Assembly (NCBI GenBank): GCA_949128115.1
Contig: OX421965.1
Span: forward strand, 30,437,681-30,501,680
Origin: Anaspis maculata
Taxonomy: Eukaryota; Arthropoda; Insecta; Coleoptera; Scraptiidae
Length of the DNA: 64,000 nucleotides
Direction of reading: 5' to 3'
In this document: one piece after another, positions 21,701 to 29,767 of the stretch
Numbering within the stretch: position 1 is the stretch's first letter
How the letters are laid out: every line of letters begins with the position of its first letter
Program-made: the position numbers and the translations under genes
The notes under the pieces: generated by a model
The model's database searches: none
Seen by the model: only the letters and a program-made list of their open reading frames with translations
What the model was told of the DNA's origin: nothing

Positions 21701-23933
21701 TTTGGAAACTGTTCATAATTTTGAGTTCAACGTTCAATTTAGAAGAAAAAGTCTCCCTTGCAAAATTTTGATTGGGGGCTTCGTTCAGGAGATATTTGAG
21801 TTTGAAACTCTGGAAAACATCCAGAAATCGCCCCTTTCCAGAGCCCAAATTGTTTTTTTCCTGAAAATTTCTCGTGTTTTGGAAAAAATGGTGGTTTATC
21901 AACTTGGAAATTCTAGAAAACCTATTTCCGCTGAGAAATCATGAGTTTTTTTAGATTTTAATTTTTAGACCTTTGAAAGTTGTGCTTTTGAGATGTTTTC
22001 CAAACCTTCAAACCTGAATATCTCCCAAACAAAGCCTCTAATCAAAATTTTGCAATTGTGATTTTTTCTTCAAAATTGAACGTAGAATTCAAAATTATGA
22101 ACAGTTTTCAAAAATAACTGAAGGGGTAAAAAATAGGGCTGAAAAGTAGGGACACCCCCCAATGTCTACACCCCTGAAACTTTTCTATGAAACATGTTAT
22201 GATTGTTCGACAGAAGATAATTTCAGTAAAACTTTGCTTCTATTTTGGATCAAATCGGTTGAACGGTTCAAAAGTTATGCGGAAAAAATGATTATTTATT
22301 TCCAACTTTGAAGGGCTGTATCTCTGTTATTAGGCATTTCTCAAATATGTTTTCTGGGGAAAGTCTACTTCATTTTTCATTCTCTATCGATCCTTAAATT
22401 TATTGACATAAAAGTCGGACCACGCTGTATGCGACTCTCAAACTCTGTAGCATGACAGGATAAGTTGGCACCATCCTAAATAAATATGCGAAAATCGGAA
22501 AATCGTCAATTTTGCAGATCCGACATTTTAGCTGGGCAGTGTTCTTAGTGTTCATATGTTGCTTTCAGCTTAAAAACCCCTTTAAAGACGGATCTGTAAT
22601 GCTTGTCTATCACTGTTGTCTATTCATTACCGTGCTGACGAGCCTCTAACAATCGCTCTCATGACTACTTAGGCAACGTTGAGGCTCATTAAAAGCGTCA
22701 ATGCATAGACAAGCGGTCATTAGCGCGTTAAAGCGGCATCCGAATATGATTTAATGTTTTTGGCGCGCAAAAATACATTTAAGCTTTGATCTTCAATATT
22801 AGACACAATACAGTGTTCTAACAATATAACGCATATAAGAACCCTATCAATGACGAAGACTAGTGGTGGTAATAAACATAGTAGTGAACAGTGTTCACAT
22901 GGGTTTGTGCAGACAAATAGTCAAATGATTGTAGTGTGATCTTGTCTGCCCAGAGGCACTCTTATGTAAATGAATATCCAATGGAACCATGTTTTTCTCG
23001 GAAGGCACAAAGAAAAGAGGAAGGAAAAAGAGGGGCCCCCAAAAAGATGCAATCGTACCAAAACTATCGTCTTCACCTACGCCGATTTCTACGCCGCCGC
23101 AAACTATCGAGTTCAAGATGGAAAATAGTTTCGAAAAGCTGGAAATGGAGGACGACATCAAAGTCGAAAGAGACGTGGAAGGGATGGATGACAGTCAGGG
23201 TCCAGAAACAGGCCAAGAGCCCGCAGGTCCCGATCAGAGCCTGCCGGTCTCTTCAGACGGTAGCCCACCTCTCGAGAGGAAAGTGACCTCATATGTTAAC
23301 GTAAGAACCGATGGATAGCGCAACGAAATCAGCACTACAACTGTCGTGTCTTTTCCAGGCAACTAGTAGTACCAGTACAAAAGTAATACCTCGTCTAGTA
23401 GATAGTACCGGAGGAAGTTCAGAATCTGGAGAGCTCTGTCCAGAAGAATGGAACGTCTTTGATGTGGCTCAATTTTTGCGCGTGAACGATTGCGCTAATT
23501 ACTGTGATTCCTTCAGTAAACAAGTGAGTACAAACGACTTTAGAAGTGGAACTTCTTAAACTGTGCTGAGAGTAAAAACGATTGAATGAAAGCGAACTGT
23601 CATGAAAATTTGCGACGCCTTCCAACCGCCACGAAAGTGTCGCGCGGTTGCCACTCATACTCGAGAAGTTTCACTTCTGTGCGTGATTGTCGCACTTGTC
23701 GCACGTTCAAAGTTTTTCACTATATGGACGAAAGCACAATTTTGTTTTTTGTTTTGCAGAAAGTCGATGGCAAAATGTTACTGAATCTCAACAAGGAGCA
23801 AGTTCTGGAGTATTCAGGGGGTAAAGTAGGACCATCTCTTAAAATTTACGATCTCATTCAACAGCTAAAGATTAAAGTAAATCCCGCGCAGACACGCCAT
23901 ATGAAAGCGAAAAATATCAAAAAGTTCTTATAG
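9549..23933 (+). CDS. Sfmbt: Sfmbt: Polycomb-group FCS finger / 4xMBT / SAM protein
   Basis: Eight coding exons (9549-9764, 9799-10042, 16406-16869, 17133-17642, 19714-20428, 23005-23300, 23359-23523, 23760-23933) join in frame to about 927 residues plus stop. Order: acidic, Met-rich N-terminus; FCS-type zinc finger (Cys156, 159, 176, 180); MBT repeats at about 271-378, 387-480, 505-597 and 605-698; basic KKRGRKKRG near 719; SAM domain at about 843-905. This architecture is that of Drosophila Sfmbt, the Polycomb-group partner of Pho in PhoRC, which recruits repressive complexes to response elements, reads mono- and dimethyl-lysine through MBT4, and contacts Scm through its SAM domain. In the model, Asp643, Phe667, Trp670 and Tyr674 reproduce the MBT4 cage spacing. 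It is shorter than the fly protein (about 1.2 kb residues), mostly in the N-terminal and linker parts. The end of exon 1 is the only uncertain junction. Confidence 0.95.
9799..10042 (+). CDS. Sfmbt: Sfmbt coding exon 2
   Basis: The exon opens after TTGTGTAG and closes at the donor GTGAGT in phase 1. It encodes DSMENLDMMQYMDMKQDSND, an acidic linker, then a Lys/Pro-rich stretch (STRKIKPIKHPGLVLKTP) and ends QKDGI with a split Ala codon. That codon is completed by the zinc-finger exon as DGI-A-VCEKC, the expected lead-in to an FCS finger. Confidence 0.9.
10043..10378 (+). other. Sfmbt intron 2, 5' part
   Basis: This is AT-rich intron sequence directly after the GTGAGT donor. No exon or repeat with clear ends is seen before the hAT MITE at 10379. 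Confidence 0.5.
10379..10928. mobile_element. Non-autonomous hAT MITE, 550 bp, AT-rich core
   Basis: The ends TAGGGATGAGC and GCCCATCCCTA are near-inverse. A perfect 8-bp duplication CTCAATTC flanks the element (10371-10378 and 10929-10936), which marks hAT. The core is dozens of variants of TTGATATTTTGATAATTA and its complement, so the element is one long imperfect hairpin. No protein is encoded. The near-identical duplication suggests a fairly young insertion. Confidence 0.88.
11471..11651. mobile_element. Near-perfect palindromic MITE, 181 bp
   Basis: GGGCCGCTATTCTTGAATCG at the left is exactly mirrored by CGATTCAAGAATAGCGGCCC at the right, and the arms continue through GAAAAGTCCCTGGGAGT. 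The arms are about 75 bp with a short centre (TAGGCAAC pair). The target duplication is unclear, so no superfamily is assigned. The high arm identity suggests recent activity. Confidence 0.8.
11652..12624 (+). other. Sfmbt intron 2, unassigned stretch
   Basis: There is no exon. At 12330-12410 the word TTTACTTTTTCGCAC is repeated and then mirrored by GTGCGGAAAAGTGGAA, a small imperfect hairpin. At 12185-12270 CAGTGGCACAAAGTG-type words also recur in both directions. Confidence 0.35.
12625..12898. repeat. Inverted-repeat element, about 270 bp
   Basis: Arms of about 115 bp are mirrored around about 12760: GGCGTTGCGCAATCAGTCCG against the right-hand GGATTTATTCCGCAACGCC, and TTTGGAAAGCTACAAGGATG against CATCCTTGTAGCTTTCCAAA. 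The centre is AT-rich. It lies in an Sfmbt intron. Confidence 0.75.
13242..13418. mobile_element. Small palindromic MITE
   Basis: TATAGACAATACAAATAGAG at the left is mirrored by the right-hand CTATTTGTATTGTCTATA, with GACCATATG on both arms. It is about 175 bp. A poly-C run of about ten bases lies just upstream at 13180-13190. Confidence 0.6.
13425..14345. repeat. Inverted-repeat element, about 0.9 kb
   Basis: The left end (13425-13520) and the right end (14255-14345) are inverted copies. Both translate to similar peptides in opposite strands (CRRNFTLLTF, WRLSMVI at left; CHRNFTSLTY, GRLPMVI at right), which only reflects the DNA symmetry. A smaller hairpin (AAAGTGGACGACAATGTCAAC / GTCAACTGTCGTCCACTTT, about 13850-13943) is inside. 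Confidence 0.55.
14460..14535 (+). repeat. Tandem duplication, period 38 bp
   Basis: Two adjacent copies of a unit starting TCCTGCATTTCAGCCTAGTC and ending GCTCATA lie at 14460-14497 and 14498-14535. They differ at only the last position or so, indicating a recent duplication in intron 2. Confidence 0.8.
15248..15785. mobile_element. Inverted-repeat element, about 540 bp
   Basis: TTATGCTGAATTTATGCAAC at the left is mirrored by GTTGCATAAATTCAGCATTA at the right. The arms run about 70 bp through AACAATTAAACTGAACTGAAC. A second hairpin is nested at 15367-15445 (CTAACGCCAACTACGATTTGG / CCAAATCGGTAGTTGGCGTTAG). It has no coding capacity. Confidence 0.75.
16174..16312 (+). CDS. Possible alternative first coding exon of Sfmbt
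   Basis: An ATG at 16174 in a good context (TAAAATGA) opens 46 codons, MKPKNKPKNKRKYKKRVKAE and then an acidic Ser/Thr-rich part ending MIDEI. The frame ends at G|GTATTT in phase 1, exactly the phase of exon 2, so it would splice to the zinc-finger exon 93 bp downstream as DEI-A-VCEKC. The basic run would be a strong nuclear localisation signal. Unspliced, the frame closes ten codons later. The short 93-bp intron, the non-consensus donor and the lack of any homologue I recognise keep this tentative. It may be chance or a retro-fragment. Confidence 0.35.
16406..16869 (+). CDS. Sfmbt: Sfmbt coding exon 3: FCS zinc finger, start of MBT1
   Basis: The acceptor TTGCTTGCAG and the donor GTATAAG bound the exon. 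It encodes VCEKCGAIGVKHAFYTRERR, then FCSMAC: the two Cys pairs of an FCS (Phe-Cys-Ser) zinc finger, a nucleic-acid-binding module of Polycomb proteins. A Gln/Pro-rich linker follows, then WDPHLHDDAFVAAPVTCFKH and GMKVE, the opening of MBT1. The exon is markedly GC-richer than the surrounding intron DNA. A 164-residue minus-strand frame over it is a shadow. Confidence 0.95.
17133..17642 (+). CDS. Sfmbt: Sfmbt coding exon 4: MBT1 end and MBT2
   Basis: Phase 0 at both ends, between ACTTCTAG and the donor GTCAGT. It completes MBT1 (FWVATVMKIVGYKALLRYEG ... HPVGWCATRGKPLIPP) and encodes MBT2 (DWKSFLSKRLTGARTLP ... FWCHEDSPLLHPVGWAKK). Both keep the HPVGW core of MBT repeats but lack a complete aromatic cage, so they are probably structural or protein-binding rather than methyl-lysine readers. 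Confidence 0.95.
17643..18050 (+). other. Sfmbt intron 4, with a dispersed repeat
   Basis: A block starting about 17795 (GTGTCATGCGTGGAAATACG) through about 17910 (CAAAATTTAATGCC) has a diverged second copy at 28610-28705. No exon is present. Confidence 0.45.
18051..18697. repeat. Foldback element with TACAGGGTGTCC end
   Basis: TACAGGGTGTCCCAGCTAAA at the left is mirrored by TTTAGCTGGAACAGCCTGTA at the right. Arms of about 300 bp pair through TATCAAGGCAACATTTTTTT, GCATCGGCGCC and ATCCTCTTTCTCTGG. The loop is near 18370. There is no protein-coding capacity. It is in Sfmbt intron 4. Confidence 0.8.
18698..19713 (+). other. Sfmbt intron 4, 3' part
   Basis: There is no recognisable repeat with ends and no exon. 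The stretch closes with TGTTGTTTGCAG, the acceptor for the next Sfmbt exon. Confidence 0.4.
19714..20428 (+). CDS. Sfmbt: Sfmbt coding exon 5: MBT3 and MBT4
   Basis: The exon enters in phase 0 (VGHGLVAPINYLERINHNIY), ends in phase 1 at GTATGC and encodes 238 codons. MBT3 runs DELFTPFQVGSKDIFNTGSF ... FPVGFCEMHGIPLTPP. MBT4 runs FSWGVYLSETNNVAAGPELF ... YPVGWCQGVGHKLEGP. MBT4 has Asp (AADLMD), then HFDGWEDEYDQW, supplying the Phe, Trp and Tyr cage residues with the spacing 24, 3 and 4 known from fly Sfmbt. MBT3 has TYESDITGGDWF there and lacks the cage. The exon is strongly GC-rich. The 289-residue antisense frame over it is a by-product of that composition. Confidence 0.96.
20429..21381 (+). 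other. Sfmbt intron 5, 5' part
   Basis: No exon is seen. A short inverted similarity links 20620-20665 (GGAACCTG ... GGTACACCTTTTGACCACA) and 21252-21300 (TGTGGTCAAAAGGTGTACT ... GGAACCTG), which may be the eroded ends of one element of about 680 bp. Confidence 0.4.
21382..22431. repeat. Foldback element, about 1.05 kb
   Basis: TACAGGGTGGTCCGACTTTT at the left is mirrored by AAAAGTCGGACCACGCTGTA at the right. The arms are about 500 bp and meet near 21940. Each contains, in order, TCGATAGAGAATGAAAAATG, AACAGAGATACAGCCCTTCA and TTTTGAACCGTTCAACCGAT. Short frames on both strands are mirror images of each other, not genes. It is located in Sfmbt intron 5. Confidence 0.85.
22432..23004 (+). other. 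Sfmbt intron 5, 3' part
   Basis: It contains a short mirrored pair (AATGCTTGTCTAT near 22598 and ATGCATAGACAAGCGGTCATT near 22700) and otherwise ordinary intron. It ends TTTTTCTCGGAAG, the acceptor used by the next exon. Confidence 0.4.
23005..23300 (+). CDS. Sfmbt: Sfmbt coding exon 6: basic KKRGRKKRG and linker
   Basis: The split Gly codon is completed and the exon reads GTKKRGRKKRGPQKDAIVP, a basic AT-hook-like or nuclear-localisation motif seen between the MBT and SAM parts of this family. An acidic linker follows (KLEMEDDIKVERDVEGMDD), and the exon ends SYVN at GTAAGA in phase 0. The acceptor is less pyrimidine-rich than the others, but the phase, the motif and the continuation into the SAM exon all agree. 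Confidence 0.88.
23359..23523 (+). CDS. Sfmbt: Sfmbt coding exon 7: start of SAM domain
   Basis: This 55-codon exon lies between CTTTTCCAG and the donor GTGAGT, with only 58 bp of intron before it. After a Ser-rich linker it encodes CPEEWNVFDVAQFLRVNDCA, the first helices of a SAM domain, and ends SFSKQ in phase 0. Confidence 0.93.
23760..23933 (+). CDS. Sfmbt: Sfmbt terminal exon: SAM end and stop
   Basis: After TTTTGCAG the exon reads KVDGKMLLNLNKEQVLEYSG and then KVGPSLKIYDLIQQLKIK, the second half of the SAM domain with the usual G.K.GP.LKI signature, and ends at TAG after a short basic tail (MKAKNIKKFL). The SAM domain of this family mediates head-to-tail contacts with Scm and links PhoRC to PRC1. 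Confidence 0.95.
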   Translation, partial: KVDGKMLLNLNKEQVLEYSGGKVGPSLKIYDLIQQLKIKVNPAQTRHMKAKNIKKFL

Positions 23934-24134
23934 TGCCTAAAAATATTATCTTCAAATTGGTGTGTACAGAAAATAGCGTATAAGAAATTATTTTATATAT
24001 AGAAGATATAATAACCTCAGTATTTAGTTGTAATAACAAGTGCATGCGTGACTGATTTAATTGTATTTGAAGGAGCAGAACACCATCATGTGACACTTCC
24101 TACTTACTTTACTGCTGGTGTACGCTAAAATAAA
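23934..24134 (+). terminator. Sfmbt 3' UTR with AATAAA signal
   Basis: An AT-rich 3' UTR follows the stop. The first canonical polyadenylation signal AATAAA is at 24129-24134. Further AATAAA words occur near 24945 and 25142, so longer 3' ends are possible. Confidence 0.55.
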
Positions 24135-25317
24135 ATCTAAATGCATATTATGACAAATGGCAGAATGTTTTTGTGCCTGGGAAGAATTGAGTTTTTCTTG
24201 TACACTCCCGCAGGTTATTTGTGACATGTAAATATTTACAAGGTTTTGCTATTTATTAAGAAATGAATCGACAGCGTTTTTAAGTGGATTAAGATCATGA
24301 ATTTTGAATTTTCTATCGTGGATTTATGAGTCAATTTTTGTCAGTAGTTTTTCACTCTTCATACCTACTGGTTAAAACCAACGGTTTTTTCATTGGGAAA
24401 CTTGATTCAGGCAGAAGGGAAAGTGAAAACAGAGGAATGTAACTCAAGTCCATTATAGTTTTTTTGCACATATAAAATCTTCAGGCATTATGGGAATGGG
24501 ATCACCAATTTCAAGGGATGTTTGCTTTCCTGGCGTCGATTATTGACCGCGAAAGCAGACTGTTATGCAATCGACATTAACTTTGACAGCAAAACGACGC
24601 GCTATCTCATTTTTGACTGGTTTATCAAAGTTAAATTTATGAGGGTTGAATTCAACATTTTCACAGATGTTCAAGTTTTTTCAGTGCTTCAGAGTTGAGT
24701 CATAGATAATGTTGAGTTATGTTCAAGGGGCACTTGATCAAACTGCCACCCAGTAAAAGTTCAACTTAGTATGGTAGTCAAATTTAGCGCGTTGGGTGGA
24801 GCGTCACATTGGTCCCTATTGACTTACCCCTCAGAGACACTGCAGCTTGATGTCAATAAGGGACAGTGGAAATGCTTCTTCCAGTGTCAAATTGAGCGTA
24901 TGCTGGGCTGGAAGTTTAATTCGAATAGCCCCTTTAGAAACAAATAAATTTCGAAAGAGTTCACAACTTTTTCTTTTTTCTCTTTTAAATGAATCTACAA
25001 GATGCCTTTTGCAATAAAAAACGCCTTCACTTGCAATACTGGTAGCTCTAAGAAGTGTTTCAACATTTTAGATACAAAAATACAGATTTTTTAATCGATT
25101 GTCACGTAAATCCACCATAGGATAGGACTTGAATGTTTGAAATAAAATATTAGAAATTTTGATAAAGGGATGTTATTAAACAGAAATCACTTATATAAAC
25201 CCAAAAAGCAATATTCCCGAATCAATCAACTTATCAAAGCAATGTCTTTTTTATTTTAAAATTGATAATAAATTATGCAAAATATTTAGTCTTTTTCTGT
25301 AATTATGTTTGATAGCT
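24135..25317. other. Intergenic DNA downstream of Sfmbt, no gene seen
   Basis: This is AT-rich sequence with stops in all frames and no element ends that I could pair. It may include an extended Sfmbt 3' UTR. Confidence 0.4.
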
Positions 25318-25745
25318 ATACCACTCCAGTCGGGTGATAACTCGACTGCAGCAACGCTCAACGCTGCCAAAAGTTGGATGGGAGACCGCCCGTGATTAGT
25401 GCCAATGGGCAAGCCGCTGACTGGTCTCATCTGATTCTAGGCTGGCTAAAACTTCTTCTCAGATGGTCCTAGGCAAACCGCCCCGAGTATAATATGCCTG
25501 TAACTGGCAGTACGGTAGTGTGTAGATGAACACCAGCAGCGTGGTCAGGGTGGCTGACGAAATCAGGAACGTACCGGCGCAGGGAGTGGATGTGTCGGAC
25601 CGCAGCCGCGTTTCAGGGTTCAAAGACGGATTCTAGGTCATCCGTGCGCCGTGCGCTTGTCGGCCCCGGGGCATTGATGGACCGACCATCAAACATCCGG
25701 CACCACATTGTAGCTCGGTGAGTTCAGCTGGTTTGGGTAGCGTGG
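25318..25745 (+). mobile_element. 5S-rRNA-like retroelement (possible SINE3-type)
   Basis: The start carries ATACCAC (25318) and, 60 bp later, GTTGGATGGGAGACCGCCCG, closely resembling the two ends of the internal promoter region of 5S rRNA (ATACCAC and GATGGGNGACCGC), here about 11 bp closer together than in the real gene. A GC-rich body without an open frame follows to about 25745. Its last 130 bp have a second, diverged copy at about 30890-31020. A 5S-derived head on a repeated body is the structure of 5S-type SINEs. It could instead be a 5S pseudogene beside an unrelated repeat. Confidence 0.45.
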
Positions 25746-26275
25746 TTAGAAATTTTCTTGTGAATAATTAGATTTACATTTGTGTTAGTGTTAGAGATTA
25801 TGGTTAGGGTTAGAGCCAGCTTCTAGACACTGTAAGACTCGTGAGTGGACTTCGTGACCAAGTGAGACCTTTCACTTTTTTTTCCTTCTGTTCCCGACAA
25901 TCTAATTTTGAAGGCCGGTACGTGTGGGGCTCCTTTTATTATGGGTCTGTCTTTATTCTTTTTTCTGGCTCTTTTTAGGCTATGGCCTCTTTCCCCCGTT
26001 TTGGAAAACGATTGGATGTGGCTTTGCCTTTGCGGAGGACTGAACCTATTTTCACCGTGAATTTATCTTGAATTCTGAGAAGGATATCGCGAACGCGATT
26101 GTTTAGAACCTGGTTGCACCCTTGTTGCATCCTTCCAAAAATTTCGGAACCAGTGGTGTATGCAAAACAATTATTACTCAAGTTGAGGTACAAGACTTTC
26201 ACATGAAGAACTTCTTGATTCCGCCCTGTATTGTTTTGGGCTTAGAGTGAACCCAGCATTGAGCAAAATCTTGGA
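25746..26275. other. Intergenic DNA, no gene seen
   Basis: It includes a short GTTAGTGTTAGAGATTATGG stretch followed by TTAGGGTTAGAG, too brief to be called telomeric. The minus-strand frame at 25975-26202 has no recognised motif. Confidence 0.35.
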
Positions 26276-26325
26276 ATTTAATACAATACAATAATAATAA
26301 TAATAATAATACAATAATAATTTAT
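26276..26325 (+). repeat. (AATAAT)n microsatellite
   Basis: An AATACAATACAATAATAATA-type run is made of perfect and near-perfect ATA units. It probably represents the reverse complement of the 3' tail of the adjacent minus-strand retrotransposon fragment. Confidence 0.85.
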
Positions 26326-27222
26326 TTCCCTTTAAACAACTAACAGCGAATAGAATAATCTTGATAATATCAAAAAGGTCATAAATATGGTAAACCCTAC
26401 TTGAAGTTCTGAATGGAACTTTGTGTGCAGGTGCATTTGTGTCTTCACGTTGGTTCAAAATCAGATGGTAACAATGATAAAACATTTATAAAAAAAAGAG
26501 TAAAATAGTGAAGCAGATTAAAAACAACAGTACAGTAAAACATGTTAAAAAGCAATTTTCTCATTCGTAAAATAGTTGACTTTCAAGAGGGTCGCCTTCA
26601 TCTAAAATCCAGTTTTTCGGTATGAGTTTTTCAATTCAGCTCGTTTTTGTTTAGAATTTTTCATAGTTTCTATGGTTTTTGGCACCCTATTGTATAGTCT
26701 CGGCGCTGAATATCTGAAATGGCTCTGACCTAAAGTCTTTCGTGCTCGAGGAACAGCAATCTCTTCTTTTACTCTCATGTCATGTTTGTAGACCCTCATT
26801 TCGGCCTTGTGCTGCTTTGTCTGGTATGTAAATAATTTTTCTGTGTATATTTGTTTTATTTTGTAAATTTTATACTCCCTGAAGAGTTTGTCACTACTAT
26901 ATGTGATGTCCTTCTTTAGAATTATCTTCAATAACCTCTTCTGCGTTTGAAAGAGTGTTTGCAGGTGCGTTTTCTTGATTCCGCCCCATACGACTATTCC
27001 ATATCTTATCACGGACTCTACCAGAGCTTCGTATATGAGCAAAAGTGTTCTGTTGTCAAGAACATCTCCCAATTGATAGAAAGAGTATAGAAGACTCCGA
27101 ATTCTTTTATTTATGTTCTCTACGTGAAGCCTCCATCTGAGGTGGTTGTCGAGAGTGATACCCAGGTATTTAATTGAGACAGCGCTTTCTATTTGCCGGA
27201 AAGGTTTAATATACCTAGACAA
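26276..27222 (-). mobile_element. 5'-truncated non-LTR retrotransposon (RT C-terminal part)
   Basis: The minus-strand frame 27222-26602 encodes about 206 residues with the typical end of a LINE reverse transcriptase: SIKYLGITLDNHLRWRLHVE, a helical stretch, ALVESVIRYGIVVWGG, then RLLKIILKK and a basic C-terminus. These motifs follow the palm and thumb of jockey/I/CR1-type polymerases. The catalytic FADD box and the endonuclease are absent, so the copy is 5'-truncated, as usual for target-primed insertions. The 3' UTR ends in a (TTA)n-type tract, seen as (ATA)n on the plus strand at 26285-26325, consistent with elements ending in short repeats. The frame is intact through this fragment, suggesting moderate age. 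Confidence 0.8.
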
Positions 27223-28597
27223 AATGTAGCGCTGTATGAGTTCATTTTGCTACCGTTAGTATCATTCCCGATAAATAAATATCAGACATCTAAGCTAACC
27301 GGAGCCCTAACAATTCATTATACAACATTCTCAAAACGTCGCGTCGTCAAATGACTGGGTAGCTCGGTCCAGATTCTATAGATTTTCCAATCCACGAGCA
27401 GGCGGACCACCTCTCCTAACTTCAGGTGAACGCTGTAACAGAATTATCAGCTCCACTAGATTAAACCAGACGTTTCTATAGGTGAAATTTCCCTATTGCC
27501 GGTGAACTTTTGATTTCCAGTTTAATTTCTATTCAAAATCGAATTTAAAATGCAGCCCAGTAAAAAAACAGAGTGTGGTGAAAGTGAAGCGCCTATTGCT
27601 GCAAAGTCTGACAAAAATATGGTGGCAGTTACGGAATTCTCGTATCGTTCACTAACCACAAGCACACCTTTATACCGAAATCGTTGTATTTAATTTTTTC
27701 TTTAAATCAATTGGGGCTAAAATTATCGTCTTCTTAATACGCGCCATTTTGTCTTGGCGCGTCGGCGCGTTTGGAAACATGCCTATATTCCAGAAATGTA
27801 TCCTTCTCTAGACTTGACTCTTGACTTTACATATTTGTATGCAAAGAAAGTTCCTCGATTATAAACAAATACATAATGGTAACGTGATTTGCCAGCTTAT
27901 CATTAATGCGATGTAAAACAATTAAGATTCATTGGATCGTAAGAATGTTGCATTAGAAGCATCGAGAATCCGAGAAACCTGCTTTGTTTGTCAACAATGG
28001 GTGTAATTAGGTACAACAATATACCAATAAATGGTCGTACATTCCATTTGAAAATGAAAAGTTGCTGTCATAAAACCTGTGAAAAAATTCAAAATGATGA
28101 AGTAATATCGAAGAAGTTATCGCAGTTATAAGCTGTACCTAGTGGTTTTAAAAAAACACGATATGAACAGTTGCCGCTTTTAAAATCACATGCTTCTAAA
28201 TCGAGAACTTTCTAATTTATTTGCATTGTTTGACAATGAAACAGGCAAACAGGGCTGTTTCTGACCTGTTGGCCGCCTTTTTCGGATAGATAAATTGGCC
28301 GCTCTTTGGTTGCTAGTTGCTAGGTAGGTAGGTATCTACTTCGTCGAAAACAATGGTTGTGTTGTGAGGTCCCGGGAGATTAGAGCCCCTCTCAAAACAC
28401 GCCGCGGGCGAAATTTTCCTGACTTTGCAAGGTGTTTTACCAAATTAATTATACTGTATGTACGATCCAGCTGAAATGTGATTCCAGTGACCCGGGCAAA
28501 TTTTCTAGTTTGGCATTGTGCGTTTGCCGTTTCCGTACCTGGAATAAAACTGTTCCGTCCAAAAGTTACCTGACAAGCTGACAACAAAATGTTGAAA
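27223..28597. other. Intergenic DNA, no convincing gene
   Basis: A 46-codon frame opens at ATG 27550 (MQPSKKTECGESEAP), but no donor or homologue was recognised and it closes quickly. Otherwise stops are frequent in all frames. Confidence 0.3.
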
Positions 28598-28710
28598 TTT
28601 TTAAAAAATTTGTCATGCGTGGAAATGCGACTTGTGGAAGAGAGACATGTTATCTTTGTTTAGACCTCAACACCGCACGGCTTTTCAAATTTAATGACAT
28701 TCGAGACTCA
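28598..28710 (+). repeat. Diverged copy of the 17.8-kb repeat
   Basis: TTGTCATGCGTGGAAATGCG, then GACATGTTATCTTTGTTTAGAC, then TTCAAATTTAATGACATTC parallels 17800-17910 in the Sfmbt intron. The two are clearly related but diverged, so this is an old dispersed family of unknown class. Confidence 0.55.
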
Positions 28711-29581
28711 TCTTGGACGGTCGTTGCAAAGTTGAAGGTCAGTGTGTCGTCGTGAATTATCTTGCCGAATATCGCCGGTGTGCAACCAACCGCGAGTTTT
28801 GGGGTTTTTCTACAGCTGCTCAGTTCAAATTTGGAAACTTGGAGAGAAAATCTCCAAATCACAATTCAGCAAGACGTATTTCAGTAGCTGCGCACAGCAG
28901 CCGCCTCCATTCTTGTTTTATTTTGTTTTTTGACAACTAAGAATTTTTTGATTGGACGTAGGTATTTACCTAGAGCGGCCACCTGTATTCGGTACGGATA
29001 TAATTATTATTGTTCGAATTTTTTCGATGACGAAGAAAAAACATGATTGACACAGGACGGCCACTGTTATTCACGACTTTTTTTTCAACACCCAATTTTT
29101 TCTACCTGAAGCGGCAAGTCGTCTCTGGCCGCTCTTGTGCGGGGGGCACTCCCAGTACACCACTCAGAAATGGCCGTGCAATGGAAATCAGCTTCTTTAT
29201 TTTGTAGAGAGGTGGTGCGACTCTAAATTCCGCCACTGTACGTATCCGGCTTTTTTCAGTACATATACCAGTACAAGAAACTCACGGTAAGTTTACCCCC
29301 GCCGCCACTGGTTCACCCCTCTTTTAGCTAGCAGTTTTTGGTGCTGTGCTGTAGCTGAATTCGCTTGCTTTTCGCGCAGCTTTCCGCTCCCGGCTTCCTG
29401 GGATTTCAAATGTACTGAGTCTAGCGGCACCACCATGGGACAACAGCGGTAGCACCAACATGCAGCGGCATCGAGAGAAGGCCAGTCTCTTTTTCAATGA
29501 CGCTCTCCAAGTCAACATTTACAAGTTTACAACGTACAAAAAGCACAATCACACAGAGCAGTGTACGGTGCGTATTTTTTA
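28711..29581. other. Intergenic DNA upstream of a candidate exon
   Basis: No element ends or genes are recognised. GC content rises from about 29280 onward, as it would near a promoter. Confidence 0.3.
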
Positions 29582-29767
29582 ATGAATGAGTTGCGAAACA
29601 ACAGCGCATCGCCGACCGCCGTGCAGCAGCAGCACCAGCAAGCAGCAACCATAGCGACAGCGACGACGGGTTGCATCGCGCTACCTAGATCGGGACGAAT
29701 TCTCGTTTTAGTCGGCGCCGCTGCCAGTGGCGTAACTGTAGGGATTTACACATCCATGGGATCTACG
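29582..29767 (+). CDS. Possible first exon of an unknown gene
   Basis: The 62-codon open frame from ATG 29582 has gene-like, GC-rich codons (MNELRNNSASPTAVQQQHQQ) and a hydrophobic, Ala/Gly-rich end (RILVLVGAAASGVTVGIYTS). It stops in phase 0 at a good donor (ACG|GTGAGG). The Gln/His run and a possible membrane or signal-anchor segment are visible, but no family is recognised and no partner exon was found before crp. The crp start exon cannot be its continuation because it has an in-frame stop upstream of its ATG. It may be a real unannotated gene or a chance frame in a GC-rich patch. Confidence 0.28.

Noticed and set aside
25785..25815. TTAGGGTTAG-like telomeric repeat
   Set aside because: Only about two units, imperfect, and embedded in ordinary sequence.
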